Source of the DNA: an uncultured Pelagibacteraceae bacterium
GTDB taxonomy: Bacteria; Pseudomonadota; Alphaproteobacteria; Pelagibacterales; Pelagibacteraceae
Reading direction: 5' to 3'
Assembly: GCA_902591025.1 (NCBI GenBank)
Contig: CACIZB010000001.1
Span: forward strand, 124,001 to 188,000
DNA: 64,000 nt
Shown: in pieces, positions 1 to 8,191 of the stretch
Position numbering within the stretch: the first letter of the stretch is position 1
How the letters are laid out: the number at the start of each line of letters is the position of its first letter
Made by a program: the position numbers and the translations under genes
The notes under the pieces: model-generated
Seen by the model: only the letters and a program-made list of their open reading frames with translations
What the model was told of the DNA's origin: nothing
Database searches by the model: none

Positions 1-1380
1 ATAAACCGCTTTTTTAAAATCCTCACATTGTTTATCTGAAACATTAATACCTTCTGCTTTTTTATCTTCAATATATTTAACTGCCGCTTTCGCTGCTAGT
101 CTACCCTCAGTAAATGAGCCTGATGAAAACTTATGGGCACTACCTCCCACAGTGTCACCTGCTCCAAAAAGGCCATCAATAGTCAACATTCTATTATATC
201 CCCAGAAATACTCTGGTGGAGACAAGTCCTCTGGGCCACTTACCCATGCTCCAGAGCATGTTGCGTGCGATCCCATTACATAAGGCTCTGAAGTTGTTAA
301 TTCTGGATTTGTATATTTTGGATCAATGTTTTGTGAAGCCCAAACAACAGCTTGACCAACCGTCATCCCTAAAAAATTCTCCCAACCAACGGTTTCTAAG
401 TGTGGATCTTGAAAAGCTTCCTTAGTAACCATATGAATTGGTCCACCACCTGCTGCAACTTCTTGAATGAAAGCATGATTTCTAAGACAAGTAGGTGTTG
501 GATGATGATCGATGTACTCGCCAACTAACTCTTTAGTCTGGTCGTACCATTTCTTCTCATAATTTTCACCATTCGCATTTTGTGTGTATGTTTTTAAATG
601 TAAGAAATAAGCTCCAACTGGTCCATAACCATCTTTAAATCTACATAAAACTATTCTATTTTCCATTTGAGTCATTTTTGCACCCGCTGCAATAGGTAAA
701 GCATAAGCAGAGCCGTTACTCCAAGGAGCGTACCATGTTCTTCCCATTCCTTCTCCCACTGCTCTAGGTTTAAATATATGGGATGCTCCTCCTGCTGAAA
801 CAATCACAGTTTTTGATCTAAACACATGGAAGTCACCTGTCCTCATGTTGAAACCAACTGCGCCACCAATCCTGTTTTCCTGACTCTCGTCCATTAACAA
901 ATGTGTTATCATTATCCTATTATAAATTTTATCTGCTGATTTCTTTGCTGCCTCAGCTACTATGGGTTTATAACTTTCTCCATGAATCATGATTTGCCAT
1001 TTACCCTCTCTTAAATATCTTCCAGTCTTTTCATTTTTCATCATTGGAAGACCCCATTCATCAAACATATGAACTGTTGAGTCTACGTGACGAGCCATAT
1101 CGTAACCTAAATCTTCTCTGACCATTCCCATTAAATCATTTCGAGCATATCTGACATGATCCTCTGGTTGGTTTTCATTCCATTGCATTCCCATATAACA
1201 ATTTATAGCGTAGAGCCCTTGAGCAACAGCTCCACTTCTATCAATGTTTGCTTTTTCAACACAAATAATTTTTAAATCCCTCCCCCAATGTCTTGCTTCA
1301 AATGTTGCACCAGTGCCGGCCATTCCGCCACCAACAACTAATACATCGCATTCCTCGTAGTGTGTTTTATACTTAGCCAT
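1..1380 (-). CDS. aprA: Adenylylsulfate reductase subunit alpha (AprA), 3' end outside window
   Basis: Flavoprotein subunit of dissimilatory APS reductase, interconverting APS and sulfite plus AMP in the cytoplasm. The first 460 codons are visible and open. The N-terminus (MAKYKTHYEECDVLVVGGG) carries the GGGMAG FAD-binding turn at residues 17-22, followed by the fumarate-reductase-like motifs DRSGAVAQGLYAIN and GGAVGFN, and a second FAD-contact segment GLFGAGDTVGGSAHK near residue 420. Family members are about 610-630 residues, so roughly 160 C-terminal residues lie beyond the left edge. The start ATG overlaps the aprB stop as TAATG, implying coupled translation. With no dsr genes in view, SAR11-type AprA is thought to oxidise sulfite released from organosulfur compounds; that direction is inference. 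Confidence 0.95.
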   Translation of the reverse strand, partial: MAKYKTHYEECDVLVVGGGMAGTGATFEARHWGRDLKIICVEKANIDRSGAVAQGLYAINCYMGMQWNENQPEDHVRYARNDLMGMVREDLGYDMARHVDSTVHMFDEWGLPMMKNEKTGRYLREGKWQIMIHGESYKPIVAEAAKKSADKIYNRIMITHLLMDESQENRIGGAVGFNMRTGDFHVFRSKTVIVSAGGASHIFKPRAVGEGMGRTWYAPWSNGSAYALPIAAGAKMTQMENRIVLCRFKDGYGPVGAYFLHLKTYTQNANGENYEKKWYDQTKELVGEYIDHHPTPTCLRNHAFIQEVAAGGGPIHMVTKEAFQDPHLETVGWENFLGMTVGQAVVWASQNIDPKYTNPELTTSEPYVMGSHATCSGAWVSGPEDLSPPEYFWGYNRMLTIDGLFGAGDTVGGSAHKFSSGSFTEGRLAAKAAVKYIEDKKAEGINVSDKQCEDFKKAVY

Positions 1381-1850
1381 TAATAGTAGACACCTTTTTT
1401 GAAAGATTCTTTTGGAACAGATGGTAATTCTTTATTAGTATTTAAACCCTCTGGCTCACTATATAGTCTCTGTGAATTAATTTCTCCTTGATTAGGCGTA
1501 TCACCTTCAGCAAGCTTAGGTATAAATTTTCCCCATGGCTTAGTTGTTATTGGTGAAACAAAGTTTTTCTCTGTTCCATTTCTAAATTTAATTTTCCAAG
1601 AGATGGTTCCTTTTTCTTCTTCTCTTCTAACTCTAACGCTGTGTCCCATTGGAGCAAAATCTGCATATCCTCTAACATCAATCGCGTGATTAGGACATGC
1701 TTTAACACATGAATAACATTCCCAACAAAAATTTGGTTCAATGTTTTTTGCTCTCCTGATATTTTCATCAATGTGCATTATGTCTGACGGACATATGTCT
1801 ACGCAGTGCCCACAGCCATCACATCTTGTCATGTATACAAAAGTTGACAT
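1380..1850 (-). CDS. aprB: Adenylylsulfate reductase subunit beta (AprB)
   Basis: Iron-sulfur subunit that passes electrons between the AprA flavin and the membrane. Two [4Fe-4S] binding motifs are visible: CDGCGHCVDIC (Cys 10, 13, 16, 20) followed by Pro, and CWECYSCVKAC (Cys 42, 45, 48, 52) followed by Pro. The remaining residues form the C-terminal tail that wraps AprA in known structures. At 156 residues it has the expected family length. It sits between aprM, 33 bases upstream, and aprA, whose start overlaps its stop, so the order is aprM-aprB-aprA. Confidence 0.95.
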   Translation of the reverse strand: MSTFVYMTRCDGCGHCVDICPSDIMHIDENIRRAKNIEPNFCWECYSCVKACPNHAIDVRGYADFAPMGHSVRVRREEEKGTISWKIKFRNGTEKNFVSPITTKPWGKFIPKLAEGDTPNQGEINSQRLYSEPEGLNTNKELPSVPKESFKKGVYY

Positions 1851-1883
1851 AATTTTTATTTTACTCCTTTTTCTATTATCATA

Positions 1884-2687
1884 TTAATAATGTTTTGGCT
1901 CTTCTCTTTTTATACCCAGGCCAAATTGTTCAGGGGCATCAGCTGGTGGAGGTAGATTATCTCTAGAACCATCTGCTTCTGCTAAGTTTTTTTGTATTGC
2001 TGCACCTGGTTTGTAGAACATATGGGCAAATTTAGACCAATAAACACCACCAAACAAAATTAAATTAGATGCAACAAATAAAGTTAAAAACAAATATGAT
2101 AATCCTATTTGTCCGTTAAATTGAGTGAAAGACCATACTAACCCAAAAGTTGAACATGCAAGTAAAGCTAAAACAAATAAATCGGCTTTAATGATTCTAT
2201 ACCAAGGATGAGCTTCTGCTGATACATCAACTCTTAAAAAAAACCAAAACCAATATCCACCTAAACATGTTAATATAGCTCCTGCGTGCCAAATCATTGA
2301 CCAAGTTTGAGAAGTTGGTTTACCAGCACCTGTGTAACAAAAAACTAAAACAGCTGATGACACCCAAAATAAAATTGTTCCATACATTCCTAGAACATGG
2401 GCTAATCTTCTTTTACCAAAACCTAATTCAGAGGTAGTACCAATATCAACAACTGTTGTTTTGGCAATCACGGAAATTTTTTCTCCAACACCTAGTTCTT
2501 TTGTCGCTGATAGTTTTGCTTTTTTTGCGTTATTAAAAAAATAAGTTAAATTTTTATGATGTATCATTTGAATAATAGTTCCAACTGCAATCAACAAAAC
2601 CATTGCAATAATAAAAGATTGCATTGCAAATGGTGAAATAGTTTCTGATAAAATTGAAAATGGATTGTTACTTAACATTTCCGCCAT
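1884..2687 (-). CDS. aprM: AprM, putative membrane anchor of APS reductase
   Basis: Integral membrane protein of 267 residues with about five hydrophobic segments (approximately residues 20-42, 95-120, 132-150, 165-190 and 195-217). It is the first gene of the apr operon. AprM is known from sulfur oxidisers and SAR11 that lack the QmoABC complex, and is proposed to link AprAB to the quinone pool; position and topology here fit. No clear haem-binding pair or Cys cluster is seen, so the cofactor for electron transfer is unknown. The identification rests on operon position plus topology more than on motifs. Confidence 0.8.
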   Translation of the reverse strand: MAEMLSNNPFSILSETISPFAMQSFIIAMVLLIAVGTIIQMIHHKNLTYFFNNAKKAKLSATKELGVGEKISVIAKTTVVDIGTTSELGFGKRRLAHVLGMYGTILFWVSSAVLVFCYTGAGKPTSQTWSMIWHAGAILTCLGGYWFWFFLRVDVSAEAHPWYRIIKADLFVLALLACSTFGLVWSFTQFNGQIGLSYLFLTLFVASNLILFGGVYWSKFAHMFYKPGAAIQKNLAEADGSRDNLPPPADAPEQFGLGIKREEPKHY

Positions 2688-2724
2688 TTGTTAAATTTTG
2701 AATTAGTTTTAAAGTTTTATATAT

Positions 2725-2760
2725 AGTTGAAATTATAGTTCAACCTCAAACTGCGGTCAA
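2725..2760 (-). promoter_or_regulatory. Strong sigma70-type promoter of the apr operon with a palindrome over the -10
   Basis: On the minus strand TTGACC (2755-2760) and TATAAT (2732-2737) are separated by exactly 17 bases. The predicted transcript starts near 2725, giving a leader of about 38 bases to the aprM ATG. A perfect inverted repeat GTTGAA-N7-TTCAAC (2726-2744) is centred on the -10 box and would suit a repressor. The regulator is unknown. Confidence 0.75.
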
Positions 2761-2778
2761 TTTGTCTTTTATAACAGG

Positions 2779-3177
2779 CTAATTATTTCTTTTATAATGT
2801 TGTTTGTTTGGAATGACTGATCTCACCCCACCCTGGGGATTGTCAACATCTCCTTTTCTTCGGGGTATCAGATGAAAATGACAATGTAAAATAGATTGAC
2901 CAGATACAATTCCTATATTTGTACCTAGATTAAATCCTTTAACAAGCGGATCCTTATTGGTTATTTCTTTTTTAACAATTTTTATAAGATCATTACATGC
3001 AAGCAGTTCATCATTAGATAAGTCAAAATAATCCTTTATGTGTCTTTTGGGTATAATCAAACAATGGTGTTCTGAAACTGGATATGAATCATAACTTGCG
3101 TATGCCAACTCATTTTCATAAACAATTCCTTTTTTTTTTACATCACAAAATAAACAGGGATTGTTTGGATCTTTCAT
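2779..3177 (-). CDS. HIT-family nucleotide hydrolase/transferase
   Basis: Small histidine-triad protein of 132 residues. The catalytic triad is in LHCHFHLIPRR near residue 110 (HxHxH followed by Leu-Ile). The N-terminal CLFCDV is the zinc-ligand Cys pair of Hint-type proteins, and ITKRH-like IIPKRHIKDYFDL is the usual central HIT motif. HIT proteins hydrolyse AMP-linked compounds such as adenosine phosphoramidate; the substrate here is not known. It is the last gene of the metC-to-pabC run, 3 bases after pabC, and ends just upstream of the apr promoter. Confidence 0.88.
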   Translation of the reverse strand: MKDPNNPCLFCDVKKKGIVYENELAYASYDSYPVSEHHCLIIPKRHIKDYFDLSNDELLACNDLIKIVKKEITNKDPLVKGFNLGTNIGIVSGQSILHCHFHLIPRRKGDVDNPQGGVRSVIPNKQHYKRNN

Positions 3178-3180
3178 CTA

Positions 3181-3954
3181 TTAAAATCTATAAAAATTGC
3201 ATTTGTTTATAACTGATTCATATTGCTTTGATAGAAACTTAAATTTTTTTAGGTTTTTTCTTTTCCAGCTAAGCTCATTTATAGTTTTAACTGAAGTAAC
3301 CCCTTTGCCAGAACCTATTAATAATATTTCATCATAATTTTTTATTTCTTTAAGCAAAATATCTTTTTTAATTATCTTTCTTATTCTTGTTTTAAAAAAT
3401 TTATAAGTATTTCCCTCATAATAATCTTTTTTGGGAGTAAAAAATCTTTGATCTTTAACAAATAGTAAATTTGAGGTTCCAGTTTCTAATAATTTCTTAT
3501 TAGAGACTAATGCAATATCTGATTGGGAGTTATCCATTTTAGATAAGTAAGATAATATTTTTTTATATTTAAGGTTTTTAAATTCTGGTTTTTCTCTTTT
3601 AAATTTTACTAACTTCAAATTAAAATTTAATTTTGGCTTAACTCGTTTCCTTAAAGAGATAGAAATAACTTTCTTATTTATGGCAATTCTCAATAGATGA
3701 TTGTATTTCCTTTCTTTAGATAAATTTCTATTAATTATTTCTAAAATATCTGACTTTAATGATTTCTTTTTTATTTGATATTTTTTCAATGATAAAATTA
3801 AATTTTTTAAATGATTATCAAAAAATAAAATTTTTGCTGGTTTCCCAAAAATCCACATCGTTGTGAAAATTCCATGATCCCCCCAAAGATCTTGGAATTC
3901 TATCTGTTTTAAGTCTTTAAGCTGATAAGATTTTTTTAATAAGTAGGTTACCAT
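3181..3954 (-). CDS. pabC: Class IV aminotransferase-like protein, probable 4-amino-4-deoxychorismate lyase
   Basis: A 257-residue class IV PLP-fold protein. The segment DHGIFTTMW near residue 27 matches the DG(I/L)FETM active-site loop of PabC and branched-chain aminotransferases, and LLETGTSNLLFV near 150 matches the conserved E-x2-T-S-N/S-L motif after the fold's midpoint. Its role is inferred from context: it directly follows, and overlaps by 38 bases, the amidotransferase subunit gene pabA. It would release p-aminobenzoate from aminodeoxychorismate for folate synthesis. The sequence is Lys-rich and divergent, so a D-amino acid aminotransferase role cannot be excluded. Confidence 0.72.
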   Translation of the reverse strand: MVTYLLKKSYQLKDLKQIEFQDLWGDHGIFTTMWIFGKPAKILFFDNHLKNLILSLKKYQIKKKSLKSDILEIINRNLSKERKYNHLLRIAINKKVISISLRKRVKPKLNFNLKLVKFKREKPEFKNLKYKKILSYLSKMDNSQSDIALVSNKKLLETGTSNLLFVKDQRFFTPKKDYYEGNTYKFFKTRIRKIIKKDILLKEIKNYDEILLIGSGKGVTSVKTINELSWKRKNLKKFKFLSKQYESVINKCNFYRF

Positions 3955-4474
3955 TGATAGTTAAAAAAGATTCTGGGTGAAATTGAAATCCATATATTTT
4001 TTCCTTTTTGTTTTCAAATGCCATTGCAACTTTTGAATTTAAACATCTCATAGTTATCTCAAAATTGTTAGATTTGAAAGGTTCTTTTAATTTTAAAGAA
4101 TGATACCTGCCAACTTTAAATATTTTTCCTTTGTTGAATAAAGATTTATTAGTGATTACTTTTATATTTGATTGAAATCCATGATAAATTTTTTTTTGCT
4201 CAACAATTTTTGCACCCTCGCAAAATAAAATATGTTGAAATCCTAAACAAATCCCTATGATTTTCTTTTTACCTTTATATTTTTTATAAATTTGTGAAGT
4301 GATTGGATAATTTTTTGGATTACCTGGTCCGGGTGAGAAAATTATTGTAGATGCTTGCTTAATTTTATTTTCGCTTATTTTATCATAGTTATCGCACTCA
4401 ACTTTATCAAACAAAGCAAATTGATGAACAACATTATGAGTAAAAGAGTCGTTATGATCAATTACATAAATCAT
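3917..4474 (-). CDS. pabA: Glutamine amidotransferase subunit of aminodeoxychorismate (or anthranilate) synthase
   Basis: Class I glutamine amidotransferase of 185 residues supplying ammonia to the chorismate-binding partner. Visible landmarks are the N-terminal VIDHNDSFTHNVV, the oxyanion segment SPGPGNP, the nucleophile motif GICLGFQHI (Cys about residue 76) and the C-terminal FHPES with catalytic His and Glu. PabA and TrpG cannot be separated by eye; the downstream pabC-like gene favours PabA. Its start overlaps the end of pabB by 4 bases, so the three pab genes are translationally linked. Confidence 0.85.
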   Translation of the reverse strand: MIYVIDHNDSFTHNVVHQFALFDKVECDNYDKISENKIKQASTIIFSPGPGNPKNYPITSQIYKKYKGKKKIIGICLGFQHILFCEGAKIVEQKKIYHGFQSNIKVITNKSLFNKGKIFKVGRYHSLKLKEPFKSNNFEITMRCLNSKVAMAFENKKEKIYGFQFHPESFLTINGNLLIKKILSA

Positions 4475-5622
4475 TTAAATAAATCTATTAATGCTTTAGC
4501 TTTAAGAAAATTCTCATTAAATTCATGATTGGCATTACTATCGACGACAACACCTGAGGCAACTGAAATTTCAGATATATTTTTATAATTTAGAATTGAA
4601 CGTATAATTATATTAAATCTCATATCACCGTTAAATTTTATGTAGCCAAAACTACCTGTATAAATATTCCTATTTTCTTTTTCCTGATTATTTAAAAGAT
4701 TAAGCGTATTTATCTTTGGACACCCAATTACTGAACCACCTGGCATCATTGCTTTAATTATATCAAAGTTGTTGATATTTTTTTTTAGTTTTCCTTTAAT
4801 CAAACTAACATAATGAAAGAGATCTTTGTATTCTTCGACAATTTTTTGTTTAGATAGTTTTACAGAGCCTACTTTACAGACTCTCGATAAATCATTTCTT
4901 TCCATATCGACTATCATATTGTGTTCCTTGGTCTCTTTTAGATTTTTTCTAAAATATTTTAGCGCTCTTAATTTATTCAAATTTTTCGTTTTTTTTACAG
5001 TCCCTGCTATTGGTTTTGTTGTTATATCAACACCTTTTTTTGTTATTAAGTTCTCGGGCGAACAACTAATTATTGAATAATTGTTGTCTTTAATCATGAA
5101 AGCCTCTGGTGCTAAATTGCTATTAGATAATCTTGAAAAAAAATCTAAAGGATTGATTTTTGATTTGGTCTTATATTTGGTGCAAATCTTAATTTGATAG
5201 GTTTCACCTTTTTTAATTTTTTTTTTAAATTTACTGAATATTTTCGTATAATTTTTTTTATTCATATTGATTTGAAAATTTCCAGCAACAAAGTTTTGTT
5301 TTGGATATTTAAAATTATTACTTAATTTAATTTTTTTTTCCGGTTTATAAAAAATTCCTCTTGGAAAATTTAAACTTTTTTGTTTTGGAACTTTGATATT
5401 AATCAGATTGTTCAACAACTCGTATCCAAAAAAACCAATGAATAGATCAGTATTTTTTAATTTTTTTTTATTTTTTTTACTTAAAAAACTCTTAATATTT
5501 TTATTATTCAAAATAATTTTTTTTGAAAAATCAGTATAAAGATCAAATCCTTTTTGGGATTTATAAATAATATAAGGTGCTCCCGACTGATGTATCTCTG
5601 ATAATTGTTTTGTTATATTCAA
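4471..5622 (-). CDS. pabB: Aminodeoxychorismate synthase component I-like chorismate-binding enzyme
   Basis: Chorismate-binding enzyme of 383 residues, shorter than E. coli PabB (about 450) because the N-terminal half is reduced. The C-terminal domain is complete: SCSPENLI, PIAGT, DMERNDLSRVC, the PGGSVIGCPK loop, YTGSFGYI and ASGVVVDS with the following metal-binding Glu region. The PIAGT motif has Ala where E. coli PabB has the catalytic Lys (PIKGT); Ala is typical of anthranilate synthase. Operon context (pabA, pabC) still favours p-aminobenzoate synthesis, but a TrpE-like or dual role is possible. The gene starts 2 bases after the MFS gene ends. Confidence 0.75.
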   Translation of the reverse strand: MNITKQLSEIHQSGAPYIIYKSQKGFDLYTDFSKKIILNNKNIKSFLSKKNKKKLKNTDLFIGFFGYELLNNLINIKVPKQKSLNFPRGIFYKPEKKIKLSNNFKYPKQNFVAGNFQINMNKKNYTKIFSKFKKKIKKGETYQIKICTKYKTKSKINPLDFFSRLSNSNLAPEAFMIKDNNYSIISCSPENLITKKGVDITTKPIAGTVKKTKNLNKLRALKYFRKNLKETKEHNMIVDMERNDLSRVCKVGSVKLSKQKIVEEYKDLFHYVSLIKGKLKKNINNFDIIKAMMPGGSVIGCPKINTLNLLNNQEKENRNIYTGSFGYIKFNGDMRFNIIIRSILNYKNISEISVASGVVVDSNANHEFNENFLKAKALIDLFK

Positions 5623-5623
5623 T

Positions 5624-6844
5624 TTATTCTGTTTTTAGTCTTAAAACTGGTTGTTCTTTTATTGGTAAATGAATTATTGCCGCAAAAACAGATAAGGCAA
5701 TTGCTAAATACCACGCATAATCATACGAGCCATAAAGATCGTGGAACAAGCCCCCTAGGAAAGCCCCAAAGAAAGAACCAATTTGATGGCTTAAAAAAAC
5801 AATACCATATAACAGACCTAAATACTTTGTACCAAACATATGGGCAACTATGCCACTTGTAGCTGGCACAGTAGAGAGCCAAAGAAAGCCAAAACTTGCA
5901 CCAAAGATAAATGAATTAATATTACTCGCCGGTAAAAATATAAAAAATATAATTGTTAGTCCCCTCAAACCATAAATTGCACTTAGTATTAATTTTTTAC
6001 TCATTATTGTTGATAAATAGCCACTAGTCAAAGAACCAAAAATATTGAACAAACCTATCAATGACAGAATCGCTGCTGCAGTCCAACTTTCTAAACCTCT
6101 GTCAATTACGTATGTTGGAACATGAGTTCCAACTAAAGTTATATGAAAACCGCATACAAAAAAACCTGAGACTAAAAGTAGATAACTTTTAGTACCAAAA
6201 GCTTCTTTAATTGCCTCTAAAGTACTTTGAGTGTTTGGTTGTTCAATTGTGTCGTTTAATGATGGAGATCTAACAAGAAAGGAAACAGCAAATCCGATGG
6301 TTAAAGCAATCATAAATGCAACTAAAGTATTTTGCCAGCCGTTTTCCGTGAGAGAGTACTCTGTTAATATAGGAGATAGAAAATAACCAAATGAACCAAC
6401 TGCAGTAACAATACTCATGGCGATAGTTCTATTAGACAAAGGAAAGTGTTTACCTACAACAGACATTGGAATACTTATAGCAGTGCCTCCAAGACCAATA
6501 CCTACTAAAATGCCAAGATCAATTTGAAAAAAAATTCCAGTATTTGGTCCTGCATACAAGAAATAAACTCCAGCTATAAAAAAGATAAATGCCAATGAAA
6601 TTGCTTTATGTCCACCATACTTATCTGCTATTACACCAAAAATAGGTCCGGTTAATCCCCACATTAACATTTGAAGACCAATTGATAAACCAGATTGTGT
6701 TAAAGAAATTCCTAGATCATCTCTAAAATCCATAAAGAACATTCCAAAAGTTTGTCTCACACCTAATGAAATTAGAACAACTAAGCTAGCTGCAATTAAA
6801 GTAACTAACGCTGTGTTATTTTTTATAAATTTTTCTGATTGCAT
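5624..6844 (-). CDS. MFS transporter, substrate unknown
   Basis: Major facilitator of 406 residues with about 12 membrane segments. The first segment VTLIAASLVVLISLGVRQTFG and the loop GVIADKYGGHKAI (the MFS motif A position, G-x3-D-x2-G) are clear, and the centre has the expected longer cytoplasmic loop around residues 195-215. It resembles the oxalate/formate- or monocarboxylate-type branch of the superfamily, but no residue fixes the substrate. It lies between metC (6 bases upstream) and pabB (2 bases downstream), so it is cotranscribed with amino acid and folate genes. Confidence 0.85.
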   Translation of the reverse strand: MQSEKFIKNNTALVTLIAASLVVLISLGVRQTFGMFFMDFRDDLGISLTQSGLSIGLQMLMWGLTGPIFGVIADKYGGHKAISLAFIFFIAGVYFLYAGPNTGIFFQIDLGILVGIGLGGTAISIPMSVVGKHFPLSNRTIAMSIVTAVGSFGYFLSPILTEYSLTENGWQNTLVAFMIALTIGFAVSFLVRSPSLNDTIEQPNTQSTLEAIKEAFGTKSYLLLVSGFFVCGFHITLVGTHVPTYVIDRGLESWTAAAILSLIGLFNIFGSLTSGYLSTIMSKKLILSAIYGLRGLTIIFFIFLPASNINSFIFGASFGFLWLSTVPATSGIVAHMFGTKYLGLLYGIVFLSHQIGSFFGAFLGGLFHDLYGSYDYAWYLAIALSVFAAIIHLPIKEQPVLRLKTE

Positions 6845-6850
6845 TGAAAT

Positions 6851-8026
6851 TTATTTTAAATGTCTAAGAGCTTGTTTTAAATCAGCAATAAGGTCACTAG
6901 GATCTTCGAGGCCTATATGAAGTCTTACTAAATGCTCGTTTTTTTCTAGACTCATAAATTTCCTACTCCCCGTTTCTCTAGATTCTTGATGTAAAGCTAA
7001 ACTTTCAAAACCACCCCAGCTATATCCATAACCAAACAATCTTAAGGAGTTCACAAATTTTGTTACAGAATTTGGGTTTTTTGATTTAATTTTTAATCCC
7101 ATCAAACCTGAAGCTCCTGAATAATATTTTTTCCACATTTTATAATTTAATGAATTTTTTTTATAAGGGTAAAGCAATTTTATTTTTTTATTTTTATCTA
7201 AAAAAGATGCAACTTTTTTTGCATTCTCGCTATGTCTATCAAGTCGCACATCTAAAGTTCTAAGTCCTCTAGTAATTAAATATGCATCATCAGGTCCTAA
7301 TCTCAAACCAGTAATTTTTTCTGCTACTTTTACTTTATTAAAAACCTTTTTATTGACTGCTAAGCTACCACCCATGACATCAGAGTGTCCAGAATAATAC
7401 TTGGTTGCAGAAACAATTGACATATCAAAACCAATTTTAATTGGTTTAAAAAAATATGGTGTAGCCCAAGTATTATCAATAGCTGTGAAAATTTTTTTTC
7501 TTTTTGCAACTGAGAGTATTTTTTTTAAATCCTGAAATTCAAATGTGTTACTACCTGGATTTTCAACAAAAATTAGTTTAGTTTTTTTTGTAATGGATTT
7601 TTCTAAAGTCTTCAAATTTCTAGGATCATAAAAAGTTGTATGAATGTTAAATTCTTTTAGATAATTTTCTGTTAAAATTCTTGTTGGACTATAAACAGGG
7701 TCTGCGACCAACATTTCATCTCCAGGTCTTACAACACTAAAAATTGCTAAAAAAACAGAGCCAAAACCAGTTGGTGTAGTAAAAACGTGATAGCTTTCCT
7801 CAAGTTTTGTTAAAATTTTTTGTAATATATAAGTTGTGGAAGTTCCTTGTCTTCCATAATCATAATGTCCACCAATAGGATTTTTTTGTGCTTTAGCCTG
7901 AGTTTTTCTTAAATGCTGCATAGACTTAAATATAATTGTAGATGCTCTTACTACTGGTGGATTGACAGATTGATTATGAAAGTCTTTGGCTGTGTGTTTT
8001 AAGAATGTTCTGAAAGATTTAGTCAT
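6851..8026 (-). CDS. metC: Cystathionine beta-lyase (Cys/Met metabolism PLP enzyme)
   Basis: PLP-dependent trans-sulfuration enzyme that would cleave cystathionine to homocysteine, pyruvate and ammonia. The PLP lysine is in SATKYYSGHSDVMGG (Lys about 209 from the start chosen). YGRQGTSTT near residue 58 binds the phosphate of the neighbouring subunit, and AIDNTWATPYFF is the Asp stacking on the PLP ring. I prefer the internal ATG giving MTKSFRTFLKH; the longer frame adds nine residues with no family support. It heads the minus-strand run metC-MFS-pabB-pabA-pabC-HIT. A related lyase or sulfhydrylase activity is possible. Confidence 0.88.
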   Translation of the reverse strand: MTKSFRTFLKHTAKDFHNQSVNPPVVRASTIIFKSMQHLRKTQAKAQKNPIGGHYDYGRQGTSTTYILQKILTKLEESYHVFTTPTGFGSVFLAIFSVVRPGDEMLVADPVYSPTRILTENYLKEFNIHTTFYDPRNLKTLEKSITKKTKLIFVENPGSNTFEFQDLKKILSVAKRKKIFTAIDNTWATPYFFKPIKIGFDMSIVSATKYYSGHSDVMGGSLAVNKKVFNKVKVAEKITGLRLGPDDAYLITRGLRTLDVRLDRHSENAKKVASFLDKNKKIKLLYPYKKNSLNYKMWKKYYSGASGLMGLKIKSKNPNSVTKFVNSLRLFGYGYSWGGFESLALHQESRETGSRKFMSLEKNEHLVRLHIGLEDPSDLIADLKQALRHLK

Positions 8027-8101
8027 AATAAATTTGATAACTCTTATGGACAATGCTATATCCCACCAATAATTTCAATTAAATTATAAACGAAAGGAAA
8101 A

Positions 8102-8185
8102 ATGGGTTACCCAAAGAAACATAGAGGTCGAAGAAAAATGGGCTCTAAAAAAAGAAGAGCTAGAAAAAAGAACAAAAAAAAATAA
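8102..8185 (+). CDS. 27-residue highly basic peptide, possible ribosome-associated mini-protein
   Basis: ATG preceded at good distance by an AAAGGA ribosome-binding site and by a TATAAA-like -10 at 8085-8090. The product starts MGYPKKHRGRRKMGSKK and continues RRARKKNKKK; about two thirds of residues are Lys or Arg. The KM-x3-K-x-R-x-RKK spacing resembles the short AURKAIP1/COX24 (mS38-like) domain and, more loosely, small ribosomal proteins such as bTHX. That similarity is recalled by eye and unproven. It is divergent from metC and only 6 bases upstream of the next membrane-protein gene. Confidence 0.65.
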   Translation: MGYPKKHRGRRKMGSKKRRARKKNKKK

Positions 8186-8191
8186 TTACTA

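Noticed and set aside
216-425. Plus-strand open frame of 69 codons
   Set aside because: It is antisense to aprA, whose minus-strand translation is fully recognisable across the same bases.
8027-8053. Longer start for the metC-like gene
   Set aside because: The extra nine residues have no family counterpart; the internal ATG gives the expected N-terminus.
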